From: Lepisosteus oculatus
Lineage: Eukaryota > Chordata > Actinopteri > Semionotiformes > Lepisosteidae
Assembly: GCF_040954835.1 (NCBI RefSeq)
Contig: NC_090711.1
Coordinates: forward strand, 12,271,001-12,335,000
Direction: 5' to 3'
Length of the DNA stretch: 64,000 bases
The translations under genes were made by a program, and so were the position numbers. A model generated the notes under the pieces. It saw only the letters and a program-made list of their open reading frames with translations. It ran no database searches and was not told the origin of the DNA. Shown here piece after piece: positions 46,036-59,127 of the stretch; the first letter of the stretch is position 1; the number at the start of each line of letters is the position of its first letter.

Positions 46036-47983
46036 AACATTTTAGAACATCGATTTGGAGATTCTGGAATGTCGCTGGTTGACCAACAATCGTGACAGCA
46101 GCCACTTTGTCATCCATTCCAGTCCTGACCTTTGCTTAGCTGAGTTTCTGAAACCTTACAATGACCGATTGTGCAATGCTGGCTATGCTGTTTGTATAAA
46201 TTGTGCAGAAAAGGACATGGTAAAAATGCGACCTATTAGACATCCGTTGAATTTATCTAATTTTTATGGCTTATGAGGTAAATAAGGAGTTGTGTTCTTG
46301 CTTTTTAAAACTCCCGATGAGCATGTAAGAAAGCATGCACTGTGTGGGGGAGGCAAACAAAACTGTAAAACCTTTTATTTTATGGAGATATTTCCCCTGT
46401 CACCCTTTCTTTTTAAAGAAAACTTTAAAAAAAATAACATTCTCTGCAAATGTAAACCTAGTTAAAATTGTAAAGTGCAGCTGCCTTTGGAAGTCTATGA
46501 GGGCTCTATGTAGGTGTGAGAAAAATGTCCTCTCTGTATTGTTTTGTACAGAATATAATGAAAGTATGAAACTATCCAGCCTCAGACACGCTGCACTCTT
46601 TTTCCTTGGTGAGCATCAACTGAGGCAGGGTAACAGCAGCCAAGCTTGTGAAATTCCACAAAAACGGCACAATGAGAATTTTGTCAAGGGTTTTCCCTCC
46701 AGAAATCCAAGAACAAAACCTGCCTGTTTCAGGAGAGCGAACGAGACCCTCTCCAGCCTCGACACGCAAGGTGGGCTTCTTTCTCCATCCTGTTAGTGCA
46801 GTTATGTTTACCCCTCGTCTCTGCAACACAGTCCAGCCCATCCGCAGACCTGAAAAAAAGGGCCTTCACGAAGCCAGCCTTCACTGCTACACAGCAGGCT
46901 TTGATTGCCCTTGATCCTTATTATTCCTCGGGGTCGGCCTCAATAAAATTATGAAAAGTGACCTCCGGTGAAGCTGCTCGCTCATTCGTTCCACCCGGGG
47001 AAGGATTACTTGAGAGCTCCTTGGCGGGGAGTTTGTCAGCGCTGAAGCCTGCCGCGTTAATCTAGCGTGTCTCTGAGGGTCTCTGCCCGGAATCTGAGCA
47101 GACTGCCCGCCGCAACAGGCGTGTAATGCATCCCAGACGAGTCCACTCTGACCTCGCTGGGAAATCTTCTCCACAGCGACCGCGAGATAGGCTCGCGGCC
47201 GCTTCTGCATGTCAGTGTGCCTCAGGAGAAGTGTGAAACCTATCGGGGCTGCTTGGTGGATTCTGACTGTATCTTTATTGTGAGCTGAGGTTCTGGAACC
47301 CTCACTCTCTTTGCTGCTGAGCTCTGGACTGTCATTAATTAGTACAAATGATAATAGAAGTAATAGTACAAAAGTCTCATTCTAACTGAACTGCCTTTAC
47401 ATGTTGGGCATGTTTGCTTTGCTCTGTTGTGTTTGTTGTGAACTGAGCTCCGGTAATAGCAAAGACACAAGAGAATTCATAGCCAGTGGAAAAAATTTGC
47501 TGTGCCTTTAAGTGGAAGCCGATTTACTGGGATAATTCAAAATCTACTGTGGTGCCACCATAGTTTATTGAAAAATGGTTGGCTGTTGTATTTTTCTGCA
47601 TTGAATGTAGGTTGTGGCCAACTTGTTTTCCAGCTTATCTCTGACGCTCCACACTCATGTTCTACAAGTATTTAAATAAATAGAGTAATTCAGATCTGCT
47701 CCTGTTAACTGTATAGTGAACTCAGTAAGGTTTGTTCTTTGCCCATTCTGACATTAGGACAGTGTCTGGCACGTTGTGGGGGTTTCAGCTGTCCCTGAAG
47801 GTTTTCAGTGTTGTGGTACTTGGAGAGTTGCTTCTCAGAAGTGGCAGACCTGTTAACTGTCTACATTGTATGCTTCTGTATGGTGCAGAAGGCATTAATA
47901 CAGAATGTTCTGAAAGCTGACTGGGCAATGTTTTCCATTTTTTAATATTATACAGTATATTCATTTATTGTATTTATGTAACT
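46036..47983. other. Intergenic DNA with a CpG-rich patch at about 46925-47215
   Basis: No recognised gene. The patch is visibly richer in CpG (GCGGCCGC, CGACCGCGAG, GCCGCGTTAA) than its surroundings. Confidence 0.4.
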
Positions 47984-48081
47984 GTGCATCTTGCCTTGCG
48001 CCTGTTACTTGCAGACTAGGCTCTGGCTTCTCCAGGACTCTGTATTGGATAAAGCAGTTGGAAAATGGACAGATGGATGGG
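47984..48081 (+). repeat. SINE 3'-end fragment
   Basis: TGCATCTTGCCTTGCGCCTG ... CTGTATTGGATAAAGCAGTT, then GGAAAATGGACAGATGGATG. Confidence 0.6.
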
Positions 48082-51000
48082 TAGGTATGTTATGTACTAG
48101 CAGCCCTGCTATATAGCAGATCAAGTGTGGAAATTGCTCCAACCTTTGAAATAATGGGGGAAATTTAGGGAAGTCCAGGTTGTGCAAGCTCACAGTAGAT
48201 TTTAGTCCGGACTTCTGGTTTTACAAAAATCCTTATTTACCAAAAGTATTTTCACTAAGGATAAAATGGATTCATTAAGGAGATATCTCCAAGCACAGGA
48301 CTGACCAGGCCCAGCTTTGCTTCTGAGATCTTTTGAAGTCAGACAAAAAAAGTGGTAAGCTTCTCTTTGGGGAAGGCCAGATTTGATTGCTTCATAAAAC
48401 GTCAAGAATCCAAACGTCATACTGTATGTTAGCTGTGATTTACCACTAGGTAAATTATTCGGGTATTATTTAGCAAGCAGCTGAACTTCTACTCAGCACT
48501 TAGAAAAGCAATGTAGATATCTTTGTCTGAATGTTCTTGTTCACGGCAATATCCATCCATTCTCAGTTTATTTATCCTGGTGAGTTGAGATTTAATCCTG
48601 GCCGCATTTTAAAATCTCCCCTATTCCATCGTCTCGATTCTGGGCACACTCTGTGGGTGGAGGCGTTCTTACAGTCATGCGCAGGCTTGCCTGTCAAGTC
48701 CATTTGTTCAACAGTGCACTGCTTCTAAATGCACCGCAGGTTGCTCTCATTCGGTGTTGTCATTATACAGTTAAGGTATGGAGCACTGCTCTGCCCTTGC
48801 AGGTCAATCGTGGTGCTAATCACACACCTGACAGACAGTGTCTTTGGTATAAGAAACTGGGGGTTGGGGGGGATTGAGGGGGGCAGGAGGCTTGGGAGCT
48901 GTCAAGCTCATCAGTCACAGATATTTACTGACAGGTCCACCTGTCTTCTTCAGTCATCTGCCCTGAGATTCTAATTAATCCCATACCCATTCTCTCCCTT
49001 GTAAAAATATTGTGGAATCCTTTTAAGTAGTTCTCCCGTTATTCTTATTTATTAAGTAAATATACAGTACTTCATAGGAATCTTCTCCCTTTGCATTACA
49101 ATATACTTGCCCCCAGAAATTCCTCACTATTTTCTGATTTTCATCTCTCCCTATCTCCAAGATTGTTTTAGTAATTTTATGTATTACTGGCATAAAACTC
49201 AGCTCTCCTTAGATGCAGGTTGGGGCTAACTTATTTTGCATCCTGTCTCTGACTCTGCATAATTACTGTATGTTCTAATCTTTCTGCTAAAAAACAAAGG
49301 AATATTTTTAGTCATTCCTCATGAAATCCAAGTGTGTTGCAGTGTTTTAAGTACAATTAACACATCATGTTTTTAGATGTATTCCTTTCTGTGCTTTTTA
49401 ATAGACTGTGCGCTGTGCAGTCTTGAACAAAGTTGGAAATATTAAGCATAAAGTTTTATAGGATTTTTATTGTAGGACATAAATGATGAAATACAGATGG
49501 GAAATGGAAACATTGTTTCAAGTGTTTCCCTGCAGGATTGCTTTTATTCATCTTTGAACAGTTTCCAGTCTGCAGCATATGTTATTTCCTCACCAATACT
49601 TTTGCATTTCTGGCTTTTATTACGATCCTCATCAGAAGCTGTTTCGAGAACTGAAAGAATGATTTCACTCCTGTTTTCACAGCATTTCTGCAAGTGCCAA
49701 AAATGGCTTTCATTCATAAGAATGTTCTCATTTCGACTCTTCGTGGGCCCACCAGTGACAACAGGGATATCAATGGTAATGGCCATCAGGAAGAAATGAC
49801 TCAGTCAATTTTTTTTCTCCCTCCAGTTTGAGTGCAGCTGGGCAGTGCTTGGGCGAGTGGCTGGAAGGGTCCCCATGTGGGAATACAAAGCAAACCTCAC
49901 AAAGTCAACAAGAGCCCTTGCGCTAGATCACAGAACTGCTTCTCCTCCACCCCCCATCGCTGTGCACTGTCAGCGTTAGAAAAATATTGTCGCGGGCCTC
50001 AGATCTCCTTGTCACATCATTCCACTCCACTGGTTTTATTGGCGAACACTCGAGCACTGTGTAAGCTCTTTTGTAGTGGGATCTTTCTCAATGAGCTTTT
50101 TCGGTAGTTTAAAGGAACCATCTGCACTTTCCTGTATCTCCACTACTTACTAAACAGCGTAGAGTAGCGTCTGCCATGTTATCCCGCACTTCAGCAGTTG
50201 AAAATAGCTGCTCTAAATGCTGATGGGCTCGAGATGTTTGTAGCCCAGGGGAAGACAAATCGTGGTGCACAAAGATGCAAAGCCAGTTGGTGATGACGGG
50301 ATCGTGGTTGTAACATTATAATACGTCCCCTCTTCCCCTCTTCTTCAGATTTTTCACACACTGCTTGTTTTCTCTCAGCTTCAGGTGAAGCTCTCATAAT
50401 TTCTTGTGCGCTTCCTCGAAATCACAATTGAGACGCCTTTTGAAAAAGTAATGTGAACCGGTAATGGAATATTTAGTTTTAATGGGAAATGATAATCTGT
50501 GAGTGAACAACAGAAAGTCACACAGAGAATGTATAACAGGATATGAAACCAGCTGGATGTGAAATAACAGGAAGGCACTTTGTACAGCATAATATACTAT
50601 ATAGATTTCTCATGACACTTCATGAGTGATGATCATACCCATTCTGATTATGAAGCTGAAAATAGCAGATACAAATGTGCTCATCTTTAATTCTGCACAT
50701 GGATTTTGAAACCACGAAACGTGTAGTCTCTAGCATTGCCAACATTACCAACACAGAGATATCAACATCTGTATTTTTCTGATGAAAAAAACAAAGGAAT
50801 CCCTTTATTAATTCACGGCGAACTCCGTGCAAGAGGGCTGCAGTGTTTTACAGTAAGTAAAAAAAACTTTTAGATAGTGTGCTGTGTAGTATTGAAGCAA
50901 GGTGGAAATGTGATTTAATATTTCTACTGATTAATTCATTTTTAAGCTGAACAAGTTTAAACACTTTTCTAACACTGAGCCATTGGTGTTGTCTTGAAAT

Positions 51001-52232
51001 ATCTCTTTATTACCTCTCACAAACAGAAACAGTTAAACAAACTGCAGAGGAATTAGCCAGTGGCCCCCTGCTTTAAGGAATACAATATCTTCTTGTGTTT
51101 TAAATCATTCCACCAGTTCATTTGAATTTCTCAAGACGTTTTACAAATTTAGCGCTGTCCCAGATAATCTGTGGGCCCAGGTGTCAAGTGTAATTGTGCT
51201 GTAAATGTGCTGAAAAACAGGAGCCCGTTTTGGGAGGCTTGGATTGGTAATAACAGCTCTTCAGCAAATGTCTGTTCTGCCCATTATAACTTCTGTCTCA
51301 GGGTAGTCCGGTCAGGGCAGTGGAGCTCCGGTGTTTTATAATGGAGTAGAAGTTGTCGGTGGGTCAGTATTGTTAGTGCAGCTGAAGTGAAAAGCAGGGT
51401 TTGATGTGTCGGGCTGTGTTTGTCAAACATGCCCTCGGTTGACACGGCCGTTTCAAGTCATGGGGTCTGGAAGCCATTTGCCCCCTTTGGTTGTTTTCTC
51501 AAACACTGACGCAGGGAGCCAGCAGCCTGAGCTTCGCTCCCAAACATCTGCTCGGCGTTTATTTACTTAACACTTAACTATCTCCCTGCTCACAAACAAA
51601 CCAAGTCAACACACAGGCAGGCCAATTGGCTACTGAAAAAGAATTTTTCATAATAAATCTTTTTTTTTTAGTTTTAGTCCTTGGGCAATAGAATATTTCA
51701 AAATGTTGTTTTTTTTTTTATCTGAAAGACTTCGCAGTGCTTTGTGAGTGCTTAACATTGGTGGGAAGAGGAGGGGAGTTGTACAGTACCTAGGAGACCA
51801 TGAGCACAATGTGTGGGTTTTTCATTTCTGCTATGTGCTTTTTAAGAGCAGTTTTTCCTAATCTTTTGTTTTAATGGCAAACGGCAGGAAACAGATTCCT
51901 GAATTTGGCTTTCTGCCTTGTGGTGTCAAACCCTGCACATTTTGTTTGTATGCCTCAAAGTGGTTTTTCCTTGCCACTCTGTCAAAGAGGAGGTATCTGA
52001 CTCATGTAGTCTGATGTCTTGCAATTACAGTTGCCTCTTGCCCAGTAAGTCTGTTAAAGCCAATTCCTGCAATCCTTCAAGGAAAGGCCAGTTGAGATCT
52101 CTGGATCAGAAAGCTACAAGGAAAAAGAAGGGGAAAGGCCAGATAAGCAGAACCTTAGATTGTTTAGGATACAGAAACTGCTCACATACAGTTCAGGTTG
52201 AGCCGTATGATCCAGACTGTGACTGTGACTGA
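48082..52232. other. Intergenic DNA, no gene recognised
   Basis: A potential G-quadruplex lies at 48859-48891. Several ORFs of 60-100 residues lack recognisable domains and splice context. Confidence 0.4.
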
Positions 52233-52340
52233 ATGGGATGCCAGTCCACTGCAGGGCACTGACTGCCACACAGGTCTGTAGTCGAACCCAGGGCCCCAGC
52301 ACTGCAAGGCAGTCCTGCTAACCACAGTGCCACCATGCAG
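52233..52340 (-). repeat. SINE 5'-end fragment (inverted tRNA-like head)
   Basis: GGGATGCCAGTCCACTGCAG ... AGTCGAACCCAGGGCC ... CTGCTAACCACAGTGCCACC. It retains the inverted B-box and A-box-like parts. Confidence 0.65.
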
Positions 52341-55300
52341 ACCATGAAGAATAAAAAAGGTCTTGAAATTGCTGAGCTCCAGGTTACAATACAGTTTTTA
52401 ACAGGTTTTCAAACGGCAGTTGAGGGTTTTAAAACAAGATGGAGTGACCACCCTTGGGGAAATATGTTCATTTCCAAAATGGACACTTTCGCTACAGTGG
52501 TTAAAGTAAATATATGGATATAAGGACGAAACTTCAGAAGCAGTCATCAACCTTTGATTTTTCTGGCTTTGATCTTTTAGTCGTGGTGATTGTGCTTTTC
52601 TAGATGTCCTCAATTGCCTTTTATGGGCAATTTTATAGGGAATCAGGAGGAAAGGTGTCAGATGAGGAAAACAGTGATGCCGCGGTGAGGTTTGGACTCT
52701 GTCTTTATAAAATAGAAATGCGGTAAGTTACTGTACAACGCCATAGCTAAATATAAGAAGTGTGACATGTCTTACAGTGGGTTTTTTGATTGCCGCATTG
52801 TAGATTTTATTTTCTATCAAATATCTGTTGCTTTTTTACACGAAATGTTCAGTTGGCTCTGTCTTCTGTTTCCCAAGTGTGTGTGTCAGGTTATAGAAGA
52901 TTTGAAATGTGCTTAGTAAATCAGAATGTACTCCCATTTCGTCTTCTGAAATGTAACCTGCCAGGGTCTGTAGCCCTCCTGATTCAGGCAGTAGTCATCG
53001 GTAACTCATGTGTGACTAATGCAAGGAGCCCCTTACCCTGAGAACTCAGCACTTACTTCACTTTACCTCCTCCCCAAAGAAACACAGTCCCATCACAGCA
53101 TTCCAGAGGGTTAACTCTTGTAGGAGCCACCTACCACAATTGCTCACAGGCATGTGGAGTTTTGGTCACAGGTGGAGTAATGAGAGGAAAAATATTCTTG
53201 TATTTACTGAAGCGGTACCGTATGTTTCAATGACCGCATGCTTGTGGTTTTTTTTCATTTTTTGTGAATGACCTGTTCCCAGTTCGCTCTTCTGATGAGT
53301 AGCTAAGATTTGTCAGTTTTCACCAGAGGGGGCAATGCTCAAGCCAGCATTTGTTTCTAAGACCGTACTTCAAAAAGTCCTGCAATGAATTTTGTGTTCT
53401 TTAATGTCACAACACCTTAGATGAAATTGAACTGTAACTTTGTTCTTTATGTATTAAGCTATTGCAACAATTAGAATTTTTCTGCTGTTTCTTTCCTTAA
53501 TGCTTTCCTATTATTTTTCTCTGCTGTGACTGTGATTCATCACAATGGGCTGATAATACCAAGGTATATAGTTAGAGGGTAGTCGCATTAACTTCTGTGC
53601 TTCTTCTTCTTTCATTGTGGTAAACCAAGGTTTTATTTGATGCTACAAAAGAACATGGTACAACCTTAGGGTAAACAAAGTAAATTAGTGTAAAATATAT
53701 ATGATAAATGTCCATTATTGACCACAGAGATTTATCAGGTGAGCTTTCATGAGCCATTTCTCAGAAGCAAATTTTCAATTTAAAATTTCTGTGTCCATGT
53801 TTATGCCATTTGAGGTCTTGATGGAGCTGTCCAGCCAGGCTGTGGAGCACGACAGTGGGTTTCTTCAAGAAATGGCTGGGTAAGATTCTGGGGGCCGGTT
53901 AGCCACTAGTCATCAACCTAGCAAGAATGGCCAGGTGATGTCCTCTTACTTCTACCCCTGTTTGTATTTCTATGTCTGGACCAGTTCCCATCCTTTCCTG
54001 ACTAATCAGATCCAACTCGAATAGAATTGTCTCATCCTGTAGGAGTATGTGACCATCAGGAATGAGTAACTCTGTTTACACATCAGTGATGAGGACTATG
54101 AGCTGGAAGCGGAGACAGCTGTAATGAAGATCCCAGCTGCCTTCTGCCAAGGTGCATATTAGTGAGTCTTTTTGACCTCTATATTAAAAAATAAGGTGGA
54201 CCATTTTTTCCGCTTTTAATGTGGCATTTTATATTTTACATTAGTTAACCCTTCCTGGGGCTTTTCCTACTTCACTGCTTCCCAGGAAGACAGCTAGTGA
54301 GCTCTAAACCGCAGAGGTTTTCACTGACTAGTGCTTTGATCTTCTTGACAAGGACATTTTTTCCAGGCCTTTTTTTTTTGCCTGTGTTGCTTTCGTTTTG
54401 TTTCTCGATTGGGCCCAGAGATGGACCCCTGAGAAACTGCCGATCGATCAGCATACTCTGATCAACGAGCTTCCGGCAACCCGGCGAGCTTTTGTCACCG
54501 TTCTCCAGGAAAGCCGAACCTATCCAGTTCATTCTGTGTGTTTTGTTCGTTCTCTGGTTTGTGACAGTCGTGCCAAGGAATGAGAAGGAGAAGTCAACCC
54601 ACAGGAAATGATGGACCGCGAGCAAGGTGTTGAGGCCATGATGTGATGCCTGCCACCATTAGTCGTGCACTTGCACAAGGTTAGGAACAAACGCAGGCAC
54701 AGAGCTGTGGAAGGACTTGTAAAAAGCTGGTTGCTCTCCTGGACTAAATTTCTAGCACGTTGAGGGCAGCATTTTACAGCCCAGCTTTTTACAGGTTTTT
54801 AATGATGGGAGGGATCTCCCAGGGCCCCAGAGTGCTTTTAAACCCACTTCAGACATAGAACTCCAGGAGAGCCCATTTGTAAAATCAAGAGGTTTGCTTT
54901 TTTTTTTACTGGCCTAGATTTTACTACTTTTATGAAATGGGGGGGAAAAAATGTGACTTGTGTTTGATGTAGAAAGAGTTCAGTTTTAACGTGCGGAGAA
55001 CTGCTGCCTCCCTGTTGAAAGTGATTTACGGAAAGTTCATTTTAGCTGGCACTGAGGAAATATGGAAATAATCTCTTGAGAGTTTTAGAATAGGGCTTAT
55101 CTTTATAAGGCAGAATAAGTTAACAGTTGTAAAAAAGTACTGTGACCCTGCTTGGCTACTTCCACTTGTGATTAACTGTGTGTTATTAAAAAGGTGGAAT
55201 TTTTCTCATGATGATAGTTCCAGTGTGCGTAAAATTCATTCTTGCTGTTTCATTGTTTTTCATTAGTTTATGAAGTGTCTTTGCAGCCTTTATTAATGGT

Positions 55301-58224
55301 TCCCATGCACAGAGGTACAAATATGTACCGTGACTGTCTTCACAGGAATGCGACATTACCATGTGTATTAAGTGCTTGCTGGAGACATAAACTGATCGTA
55401 TTTTTATAAGATGGTGGATTAGAGTGCCACAGGTTTATGACTTGGTTTTCCCTGGAGGTTAAGTTTGTTGCTGGTTGCTTTTGAGCCAAGGGCAATACAG
55501 AGACAACCAGCCAATGGCTTTGCATTTAGGTCTGCTGAAATTTATGTCAATGTAATGCCTGTAGCACAGCTGTCTATACTAAATATTTTTCCTTTTATGC
55601 CCTGGAAAGATCCATGTCTACTCATAGCATGCTCGAAGTCCTCTCAAGCAACAGTGGGGAAGCAGTAGTGAAAACCCATTCCTCATTCCTAAAAGTGTCA
55701 TTTTAATGTCTGTGCTCTGTCTCTATTGCATTTTCAAACAAGTGTTTTTCATGCATTTGCAAAATCATTCAGTTTTCTCACCATGCCTTCCTCATCCGGC
55801 TATTAACGATTGTTGCATGGGCATCCTGCATTATATTTCTGCTTGCTCCGTTTTGTGTTTAGTGTTGTGTCAGGACTGCCTCTCTAAAGTGGGATCTTCA
55901 CAGAGATTGGGGTTCCCTGACATTTCACTCCATCGCTAGCCGCCACCGAAATTAGAAGGTGCTTTCCTTAGCTGAGCAGAAGGGATTTAGGCTGTCAGCG
56001 CTAAGGTTGTCCGTATGGATGTGGCAGGGAGAGAGCTGGCCTCTGTCGGCGTGAGACCCTGGCCACTTGGGCATCCAGTGTCGCTGCAGAGTGATGGATG
56101 AGGGGCAGCGCTATGGAGGGGGGTGCCTGTGTATACAGGTGGGACAGATGGGAGTCACCTAACCTAAAGTTCCCACTTCAGTTAGAGGTGGACTTAAATC
56201 ACTGAGTAAGACGAGCTGACCACTTTCCTTGCTTTGTACTCTTTGGGGATCATTAGAGCTGTGCTACTGCTTACAAAGGGCTGAATTACAACACTAAAAC
56301 TGTAACGTGCCCTGTATCGGAAAGGCAGGAAATGCATGACCTGTCATCTTACCATTTTGTGTAACTTTGACAGATGTACAAACCAGCTGGGGACAAGAAA
56401 CCTACAATAATAACATCATGTCTTTTCAAGATCTTTACTCCAGTAAAGTGGCTACTGCAGTATGACAGCAAATCAGTTGTAATACCTACAGAATTGAATT
56501 CACATGGTATCAGGTGCAATGGCAAAATACGGTAATGGCCACAGCCCACTTAGCAAAATGAGGTCCAGACTCTTCGATCTGCTGTTGGAAAAATAGTCAG
56601 TTTCAGTGAAAGTTGTTCATTGAAAGGCAAGGCTCAGTTTGTAGAAAACCAAAGAATAACTGTAATGCTCTACTTTTCAAACTTTTCCTAGGAAGCCAAC
56701 TGTTTGAATGGAATGTTGATTAATATGTTTCAAGTTTAAGAGGAAGGTTTTTATGTTCTGGGGTCTATTGTTACAATCTTGCAGAATCTTGAGGAAGTCC
56801 ATATTAATTTTTGTAGCTATTTTATTTCCTATAGCCCAGCAATTTTATTTCCTGTAACAAGCACATTCGTGTAAGTCTTTCATTGTTATGTTAATTTCAA
56901 AAACATGGAAGACAGGACAGAAGAATTATTGTAATAATCTTTGTCGTTTTATTGTTTTTGGAACACAAAACAACTGTTAATAATCCAAGGACAGGGAGCA
57001 GCCGATGATTTATCTTCAGTCAAAAATACTTTCTGCGTCTTTAAACTATATTGGGGAAAAAAAACATCTTCTGCATTTAACACAATTTTTTTATAGTTTT
57101 TCTGTGGGGTTACCGTGAGTTTGATATTTGACCTGTATCTTGTAAACTGTTCCCGTTGTGGATAGATTACAGTGTCAAAGGTGTCTGAAATTTCAGATCT
57201 GAAAGAGATCTTGACGGATCTCCAGGGCACCTACAGCAATGACCCTGTCTGACAAGCCACTGCTGACAGCTGGCCCATGAACTTTGATGATAACAATGCA
57301 CGCAGAGAATAGAGCTGGAAACAGGAGTTTGACCTCCCAGAGGGTCACGATAAAGCTGAGCTTCATTGGCGAAGACTCCAGTTTTGCTCTTTCCAACTGA
57401 AGCAGCGATAATCAGAGAGCGTCATGTGTGTACTGCGCAAATTGACAGGCGAAACTCTTGACAGCAAGATGCGCTGTTGCCAACACAAACTGAGAGAGGT
57501 CAGAGGACATATCAGATACTCCGAAAGGGGAAAGGGTTTGATCAAAATGCAAACATTCCTTTGCCATTACGCTCAGTCTTAATCATCCTGTGTTTGTCAT
57601 AACAGAGATTCAATCATTACTGAAAACACAGCAGAAATGTGGTGTAATCTCGTTACCTTTTGATACTTACTTTAGAGGAGGAACATCATTAGTTTTTGTG
57701 GTCTACATTGGAGTATGACTAATTTAATTGTCTAAATGCTTTTCATTATAATTTGAGATTTAGTTCTAGTTTAAACTACTAATCTATTATCTTTAAAAAT
57801 CCTAATAAAATTACCAAACTCTAAATTAATGTCCCAGAACTAAATCATGTGCTTCTATTTTAATTGCATGTGCTTAAGATTTATTACACCAAACGCCCCA
57901 AAATGCTGCAGTTAAAGTATATATGTTTTAAGATACTAAGTACTTAGCTTCTATCACCACAGCTTTGTTTTTAAAAGAAACTCGTGTGCACTGGCCACAA
58001 TGTCCTGGTATTTCACACAGCCCAGAATTTAAAATGTACTCCTCGTACAGTATAAATAAAAAATAGTGTATTCCATTGTTTACACTAAAAATCTCAAAGG
58101 CATCATGCAGTGTGCTTAAAAATAATAGTTTATGTATTCAAAAATAATGAGAAACATTTTAGAGTCATGGTAGCATAAAAAATGAAAAATAAAAATACAG
58201 CCTTAGTTGCTGGAAGTAGATTAA
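52341..58224. other. Intergenic DNA, no gene recognised
   Basis: No coding exon recognised. It contains a partial CTCF-like core (AGGGGGCAA) near 53330 and a moderately GC-rich, non-repetitive stretch at 57190-57550 that could be regulatory. Confidence 0.4.
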
Positions 58225-58319
58225 AATAGTTTGGAATTGGTAGCATTGGTTAACTACCAGATCCTGTGTCAGGAGAACATGAGTGATTATATTTGTGGTC
58301 TCATTTACAGTAGATCCTT

Positions 58320-58900
58320 ATTTTGGGTTTCAATTGCTAGGTCCTGCCTTGTTTTACACTTCCACACTAAAAAAGCTGATCCTTTGGTGACAGGGCCTAC
58401 TGCTGTCTTGCTCCTAATCTGCGGAATGCTTAGGGATCTGAGAAATAATGACTCCATCATCATTACCATCGAAACATCATTACTAAGGAGCAATGACTCT
58501 ACCATCAGTCGGTGAGATTCACACCATCCGCTGTCGCAATGAAGCCTCATCCATCATTCTTGATCCCAACCATCCTGGCCACAAACTGCCCCCCCCCCCC
58601 TGCGCTCTGGCAAAGCTGTACAGACCGCTAGGCTCAAGAACAGTGTCTATCCAACTGCAGTGTGCATCCTTAACAGCTAACTGCAATGCCTCAGGCTCAA
58701 TACACATCTGCACTATGCTTACTTTTTGCATGGTCTACCATATTTTATTCTCACTACTACATACTGTATGCATGTCCTTTATTGGTCCTGTTGTTATTAT
58801 TTATTATGTTTGTAATGTACTGTCTACAGTGTGTGGTGTTGTCTGTAGTACTGCGTATGTCCTCAGAGATCAGTGCGATTAAGGATGACAAAGTACATGT
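58320..58900 (+). pseudogene. LINE 3'-end relic(s)
   Basis: Two degenerate coding-like stretches. At 58325-58500 the frame reads ...VTGPTAV...LRDLRNNDSI..., resembling the C-terminus of L2/CR1-type reverse transcriptase ORFs (A/SVAGPxxWNSLPxxLRxxxSI). At 58510-58680 ...DPNHPGHKL... followed in another frame by PSGKAYRPLGSRT-like sequence resembles a Rex1/RTE-type C-terminus. A poly-C run interrupts the frame at 58590-58600. The T-rich 3' part includes TTATTATTTATTATGTTTG. The clade is uncertain, and the two halves may come from different elements. Confidence 0.4.
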
Positions 58901-59050
58901 ACTGTACATATGGCACTAAACTCCTCTGCTCTCTACTACTCTCCCGTCCTTAGAGAAATACACAGACTTCACACCTGCAGCTGGCCGTGCACGTCGCCTT
59001 CTGCCAAGCGCTCAGTTTGTGCCACTGAAGAAAAACAAACCTCAGCGGTA

Positions 59051-59072
59051 GGGGGGCGGGGTGGGGGTGGGG
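59051..59072 (+). other. Potential G-quadruplex
   Basis: Four G-runs of 6, 4, 5 and 4 separated by single bases (G6-C-G4-T-G5-T-G4). One-base loops predict a very stable parallel quadruplex. It lies about 60-80 bases before the octamer satellite. Confidence 0.75.
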
Positions 59073-59127
59073 CAATAAGACCATAAACCTGTCCCAGAGC
59101 CCTCAGCGTGACATCCACACACTCAGT

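Noticed and set aside
46335-46796. 153-residue ORF, long for intergenic DNA
   Set aside because: No recognisable family, composition like its surroundings, no splice or promoter evidence.
49544-49786. 80-residue minus-strand ORF with protein-like composition
   Set aside because: Composition alone is not evidence; no homologue recognised, and a similar-length frame is open on the other strand.
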